6,865 bases of DNA from Vulcanimicrobiota bacterium (GTDB taxonomy: Bacteria > Eremiobacterota > Eremiobacteria > Baltobacterales > Baltobacteraceae). The stretch covers positions 1-6,865 of the forward strand of contig JAQBPL010000231.1 of NCBI GenBank assembly GCA_028287545.1, given 5' to 3'. The notes under the pieces are model-generated. The model saw nothing but the letters and a program-made list of their open reading frames with translations. It did no database searches and was not told the DNA's origin. The translations under genes and the position numbers were made by a program. Below, one piece after another: positions 3,759 to 6,865 of the stretch (position 1 is its first letter; each line of letters begins with the position of its first letter).

Positions 3759-5350
3759 GCGATGAGCACTTCAGCATCGACCGGATCCCGCCGAACGACC
3801 TCACCGCGGAGATGGCGCTGCTCGGCTCGATCCTGGTCGACCGCGAGATGATGGCCGCCGTCGCCGACGTCGTGGCGCCGCAGCACTTCCACGCCCCGAT
3901 GCACGAGAAGATCTACATCGCGCTGCACGCGCTGTACGAACGCGGCGACCCGCTCGACAAAGTGGCGCTCGCCGGCGAGCTCAAGCAGCGCGGCATGCTC
4001 GATAAAATCGGCGGCATGGCGTATGTCAACTCGCTGATGGACACCGTTCCCACGGCGTCCTCGGCGTTGTACTACGCCCGCATCGTCCGCGAGAAAGCCG
4101 GGCTGCGCGCGCTGATCCATGTCGGCGGGAAAATCTCGAGCCTTGGCTTCGAGTCGGAGAGCGACGCGCCGGGCGCGCTCGACCATGCGGAGCATCTCGT
4201 CAAGACGCTGCGCGAGCGTTTCGAGAGCGGCGTGCGTCGGCCGGCGACGATCCCGGAGATCTTCCGCGCCCGCGACGAGGCGCTGTTACGCGCCCCTTCG
4301 TTCACGAACAAGACCTGCTTCCCCGCGCTCAACGAACTGATCGGCGGCTTCGCCCCTGGCTTGCACGTCGTCACCGCGCACGGCAAACAGGGCAAGACGC
4401 GTTGGGTTCTGCAGAACGCGCTCTGGGACGCCGAGACGAACGGCGACGTGCTGGACTTCGCGGCCGAGATGGGCGAGAAAGATACCGTCGAGATCCTCGT
4501 CGAGCTGCTCTCGGGCGTCTCGATCCTCGACCAGACGACGGGCCGGCTCACCGAGCTGCAGCAGGAGAAGATCGCCGCGGCGCGCGCATGGCTCGAGCGC
4601 GGATTCACGGCCGGGTCGATCGAGATCTGGGGCAACGAGCCGAAGCTGACGAGCCGCCAGATCGCCGGCGAGATCGCGGCGCACGCGAAGCGCGTTGAGA
4701 AGCGTGGCGGGCGGCTCGCCTCGGTCATCGTCGACGTCGTGGGCGAGCTCGCCGACGTGATGGAGGACCTCGACCTCGCGCACGGCCTGCGCAAGCGCGA
4801 GCGCGTGAAACACGAGCGCCAAGAGATCGCGCTCAAGACGCTGCGCGACGCGGGCCTGCGCGTCGGCGTTCCCGTCATCGCGGTGATGCACCAGAACCGC
4901 ACCGCGTGGGGCAAAACCCCGACGGCCGGCACGATCCGCGACGGCGGCAACGCCGAGGCGTCGGCGATGAACATTCTCTGCCTGCACCGCGAGGATCCGA
5001 AGCGAGATCCGGAGCGCGGCTCGCTGATCGTCGAGCTTTCACGGTTCGGCCGCGAACGCACGATCGACGCGCGGTTCACGCGCGGACTCTGGCTCGACGT
5101 CGACTGCCGGCCGCCACAGAAGTGGGCTTGGTTCGAGCATGGCGGGGTGGCCGAGCAGACGCCGATCGACAACGGCCTGCTCGAGTATGCAAACGCGAAG
5201 CTCGACGAGCCCCCGATCACCGACCGCGAAGTCGAGCGCCTCGCCTACCCCAACGGTCGCATCACGGACGTTGACGGCGCCCCAGCGCGCGTGATCTCGT
5301 CCGGCTACGACGCCGACCGCAGCGCGATCGAGGAGATGTTCCCAACGTGA
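3755..5350 (+). CDS. dnaB: Replicative DNA helicase, DnaB family
   Basis: The product is 531 residues, the usual length range for DnaB. The N-terminal domain is at ~10-115 (NDLTAEMALLGSILVDREMM, HFHAPMHEKIYIALHALYERG, YYARIVREK). The RecA-type ATPase domain is at ~185-450. Its Walker A is AHGKQGKT (208-215), with the catalytic Glu in FAAEM (E238), Walker B VIVD (D327), HERQEIALKTLRDAGLRVGVPVIAVMHQNR around 353-382, TIRDGGNAEASAMNILCLHR at 393-412, and the finger region ELSRFGR (R430). It would unwind DNA as a hexamer at the phage fork. Compared with typical DnaB, the Walker B is followed by VVGE rather than YLQL, and the 'KxRxG' lysine appears to be Leu428. GTG 3755 overlaps the previous TGA. 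The last ~80 residues extend beyond the core. The phage appears to bring its own helicase and loader. Confidence 0.93.
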   Translation: MSDEHFSIDRIPPNDLTAEMALLGSILVDREMMAAVADVVAPQHFHAPMHEKIYIALHALYERGDPLDKVALAGELKQRGMLDKIGGMAYVNSLMDTVPTASSALYYARIVREKAGLRALIHVGGKISSLGFESESDAPGALDHAEHLVKTLRERFESGVRRPATIPEIFRARDEALLRAPSFTNKTCFPALNELIGGFAPGLHVVTAHGKQGKTRWVLQNALWDAETNGDVLDFAAEMGEKDTVEILVELLSGVSILDQTTGRLTELQQEKIAAARAWLERGFTAGSIEIWGNEPKLTSRQIAGEIAAHAKRVEKRGGRLASVIVDVVGELADVMEDLDLAHGLRKRERVKHERQEIALKTLRDAGLRVGVPVIAVMHQNRTAWGKTPTAGTIRDGGNAEASAMNILCLHREDPKRDPERGSLIVELSRFGRERTIDARFTRGLWLDVDCRPPQKWAWFEHGGVAEQTPIDNGLLEYANAKLDEPPITDREVERLAYPNGRITDVDGAPARVISSGYDADRSAIEEMFPT

Positions 5351-5835
5351 TGCCGGTGCTCGTCGTCCCAAAGCGCCGCATCATCGTCTACGGCGTCCCG
5401 CAGCCACAGGGCTCGAAATCCGCGCGCGTCCTGCCGCACGACGTCCGCCCCCGCGGCGATCAATGCGTCGGCGGCCGCGCGGTCCTCACGGAAGGCTTCG
5501 GCGATGGACCGCGCCATCGCAAGTCGTGGCGCGATGCGGTCGCTGAGGCCGGACGCGCGTGGCTCGCGACACACGGCGCACCGGAGCCGCTAGACGGCCC
5601 GCTGGTGATGTGGGCGCGCTTCTATCTTCCGCGACCGCCGAGCGCGCCTAAGAGCGTGACGCTCCCGTTCCGCAAGCCGGACAACTCGAAGCTGTTACGC
5701 AGCATCGAGGACGCGCTGTCCGGGATTCTCTACGTCGACGATGCGCGGTTCGTCGATTCGCATGTCTCCAAACGGTTCGCGATCGGATTCCCGCCACGCG
5801 CGGTGATCGAGATCGAACTCGCATCCAATTACTAA
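5350..5835 (+). CDS. rusA: RusA-family Holliday-junction resolvase
   Basis: The product is 161 residues. RusA-family landmarks appear in order: a strand plus GVPQPQGSKSARVL near the N-terminus, WRDAVAEAGRAWL at ~60-72, then KPDNSKLLRSIEDALSGILYVDDARFV at ~109-135 and K141. The family acts as a dimer that cuts four-way junctions using three Asp residues (D70, D72 and D91 in E. coli RusA). Here D111 and D130/D131 are present, but the position expected for the second Asp (usual KPDxDxL) is Ser113. It could be a reduced-activity or variant enzyme. The start is ATG 5350, sharing its A with the dnaB stop; GTG 5347 is an alternative. A GAGGAG at 5330-5335 is rather far upstream. It lies directly downstream of the helicase, as expected for a phage recombination/replication module. 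Confidence 0.88.
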   Translation: MPVLVVPKRRIIVYGVPQPQGSKSARVLPHDVRPRGDQCVGGRAVLTEGFGDGPRHRKSWRDAVAEAGRAWLATHGAPEPLDGPLVMWARFYLPRPPSAPKSVTLPFRKPDNSKLLRSIEDALSGILYVDDARFVDSHVSKRFAIGFPPRAVIEIELASNY

Positions 5836-5840
5836 CGACC

Positions 5841-5847
5841 GAGAGGA
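5841..5847 (+). promoter_or_regulatory. Shine-Dalgarno sequence for the zinc-finger gene
   Basis: GAGAGGA lies 8 bases before ATG 5856, in the only clear intergenic gap of the window (5836-5855). It decides the start of the zinc-finger gene, which, unlike its upstream neighbours, does not overlap the preceding gene. Confidence 0.7.
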
Positions 5848-5855
5848 CTCACCAG

Positions 5856-6155
5856 ATGGCAACCCGAGAGTTCAAGTGCCGCTTCGGATGCGGCCATGTC
5901 GAGAACGGCGCGTCGAAGCTGCCGGCGCACTACAAATCCATGCATGCCGCCGCGTACAAGAAGTACCGCGCGCAGAAAGCCGCGCGCGCCGCGGAGCCCG
6001 AAACGGGGGGGGGTATTTCCGAAACGACGGACGACGCGGAGGCGACGTTCCTGTTCGGCGTCAACGCGGACTTCGCAGCGAGCGGCTTGGACGCCGCAGC
6101 GTTCGGTCGCGTGCTGACGTACCTTGCGAATCGGTACGCGCCGGCGGCCGCGTAG
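5856..6155 (+). CDS. Phage C2H2 zinc-finger protein
   Basis: The product is 99 residues. The N-terminus FKCRFGCGHVENGASKLPAHYKSMH gives C8-x3-C12-x12-H25-x4-H30, with aromatic F6 before the first Cys and L22 three residues before the first His. That is close to the classical C2H2 finger spacing known from eukaryotes and differs from the bacterial Ros/MucR spacing. A basic helix follows (AAYKKYRAQKAARAA), then an acidic linker (GISETTDDAEATFLFGVNADF), and a C-terminal helix (LDAAAFGRVLTYLANRYA). DNA or RNA binding is inferred. The linker is encoded across a G9 run (6005-6013), so a length change there would shift the C-terminal half out of frame; as given the frame is intact. Confidence 0.75.
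   Translation: MATREFKCRFGCGHVENGASKLPAHYKSMHAAAYKKYRAQKAARAAEPETGGGISETTDDAEATFLFGVNADFAASGLDAAAFGRVLTYLANRYAPAAA
6005..6013 (-). repeat. Poly-G run (C9 on minus strand) with flanks GAAATA / GTT
   Basis: Nine G on the plus strand. Read on the minus strand it is GAAATA, nine C, GTT, matching the flanks of the C12 run at 1329-1340. It lies inside the zinc-finger gene and encodes Gly-Gly-Gly in the acidic linker. The two runs are about 4.7 kb apart and oppositely oriented. Confidence 0.8.
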
Positions 6156-6156
6156 C

Positions 6157-6865
6157 ATGAGCAAGAAAGGCACCGGCTCGGCGCTCGCGCCGAACACGAT
6201 CACCCGCACCGAAGCCTACCAGCGCGTCCGGAGCGCAGCTGCGCAGGCGTTCGCCGATGAGCGCGCCTCACGCGGCCAGCGCATCGCCGACTTCGAACAG
6301 AACTACGGCTCGACCACCGACCTCGACGAGAGCTTCGTGCGCGACATGCGTGCGATGGCGACGCGGGCCCACGCGCTCGCGATCACTCTCGGTGATAGAA
6401 AGAGCCGCCACGACGAAGCAGTCGCGCCGAACAAGGCGATGCAGAACGTCGCGCGCGTGCTCGCCGGCGCGATCGGCGAGGTCGAGTTCTTCCTGTCGCA
6501 GCGGCGCGCGACGTCGCTCTTTGTCCCGCCGTCCGAAAAGGACTTTCTCGTCGACACCTACGGAGGCAGGGTCAACGACCCGTCGACGTGGGTCGGGCCG
6601 CGCGCTCAGCACGTCGTCGAACAGACCCTCGCCGGGCTCACGATCGTCGACGACGCGAATCCGGCCGCGACCGTCCACGCCCTAGCCGGCGCCGCGCAAA
6701 AGACGTGCGCTCACACGAAGATCGACAAAAACGGGGATGGCGACGAGTACGAGCCCGACTCGGGCAAGTGCGTCGCGTGCGGGGCCGACTTCTTCGAGGT
6801 CCTCGACAACGGCGTGCCCCGCTGGGTCGACAACGACATCTTCAACTTCTTGAGCGGCATGTTCT
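6157..6865 (+). CDS. Hypothetical phage protein with C-terminal zinc-type cluster (partial, 3' end missing)
   Basis: The frame is open from ATG 6157 to the window end, giving 236 residues without a stop. I do not recognise the family. Residues 15-120 are helical and charged (TRTEAYQRVRSAAAQAFADERASRGQRIADFEQ, RAMATRAHALAITLG, MQNVARVLAGAIGEVEFFLSQRR). A mixed region follows (LFVPPSEKDFLVDTYGG, NDPSTWVGPRAQHVVEQTLAGLTIVDD). Residues 184-208 contain C184-x-H186 and C205-x-x-C208, a plausible zinc-ribbon-like site. Between them DKNGDGDEYEPD (190-201) resembles an EF-hand/dockerin calcium loop, though it may be just an acidic linker. It starts two bases after the zinc-finger gene's TAG with a poor ribosome site, so the two are probably co-translated. 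A virion, terminase or nuclease role cannot be decided. Confidence 0.7.
   Translation, partial: MSKKGTGSALAPNTITRTEAYQRVRSAAAQAFADERASRGQRIADFEQNYGSTTDLDESFVRDMRAMATRAHALAITLGDRKSRHDEAVAPNKAMQNVARVLAGAIGEVEFFLSQRRATSLFVPPSEKDFLVDTYGGRVNDPSTWVGPRAQHVVEQTLAGLTIVDDANPAATVHALAGAAQKTCAHTKIDKNGDGDEYEPDSGKCVACGADFFEVLDNGVPRWVDNDIFNFLSGMF

Noticed and set aside
4072..5220. Long minus-strand open frame opposite dnaB
   Set aside because: The Ser/Arg-rich translation is the typical antisense shadow of a GC-rich gene, and the plus-strand frame is a clear DnaB.
1..6865. Integrase, attachment site, tRNA, terminase or capsid gene that would place the phage precisely
   Set aside because: None is recognisable in the window. 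Whether it is a temperate phage, a prophage or a lytic phage cannot be decided from this segment.

Overview
The window looks like the early or replication segment of a tailed double-stranded DNA phage (or prophage) from a GC-rich bacterium. GC is roughly two thirds by eye. All genes lie on the plus strand. They are short, tightly packed and mostly unnamed, and the three recognisable ones are classic phage replication/recombination functions. Several proteins carry motifs I associate with phages of actinobacteria and other high-GC hosts, notably a HGTRARY...GCRC..CR zinc-type motif joined to a double helix-turn-helix. The exact host cannot be fixed from this sequence.

Layout. 1-39 is the tail of an upstream gene. 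39-1775 holds six small genes: a winged-helix protein, an unknown protein, a single-span membrane protein, an unknown basic protein, a roughly 42-aa gene broken at a run of 12 C, and a coiled-coil protein. 1772-2671 is a zinc-motif plus tandem-HTH protein, and 2668-2913 a Cys-rich small protein. 2910-3758 is a probable replication initiator or helicase loader, with an N-terminal DNA-binding domain, a Pro/Gln/Asn linker and a C-terminal domain. 3755-5350 is a DnaB-family replicative helicase and 5350-5835 a RusA-family Holliday-junction resolvase. 5856-6155 is a C2H2 zinc-finger protein, and 6157 to the window end is an unfinished protein with a C-terminal CxH...CxxC cluster. Up to RusA nearly every junction is a stop/start overlap of 1-4 bases, so the genes are probably translationally coupled in one transcript. 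The only clear gap (20 bases, 5836-5855) carries a Shine-Dalgarno sequence. There is no gene-free stretch over 300 bases. I saw no tRNA, CRISPR array, insertion sequence, convincing promoter or terminator.

How it may work together. The initiator-like protein would recognise an origin and hand over DnaB, and RusA would resolve branched intermediates. The most interesting signal is inside the initiator gene, in the DNA encoding its linker. Seven copies of GCAAC are spaced 11, 11, 12, 22, 12 and 11 bases apart, in all three codon phases. They are followed by a locally AT-rich stretch and a nested 17-bp hairpin. This resembles the arrangement of the lambda origin within gene O and is proposed here as a candidate replication origin. 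The second unusual signal is a pair of long C/G runs (C12 at 1329-1340, G9 at 6005-6013) with shared flanks (GAAATA-Cn-GTT) in opposite orientation. One of them breaks a small gene.
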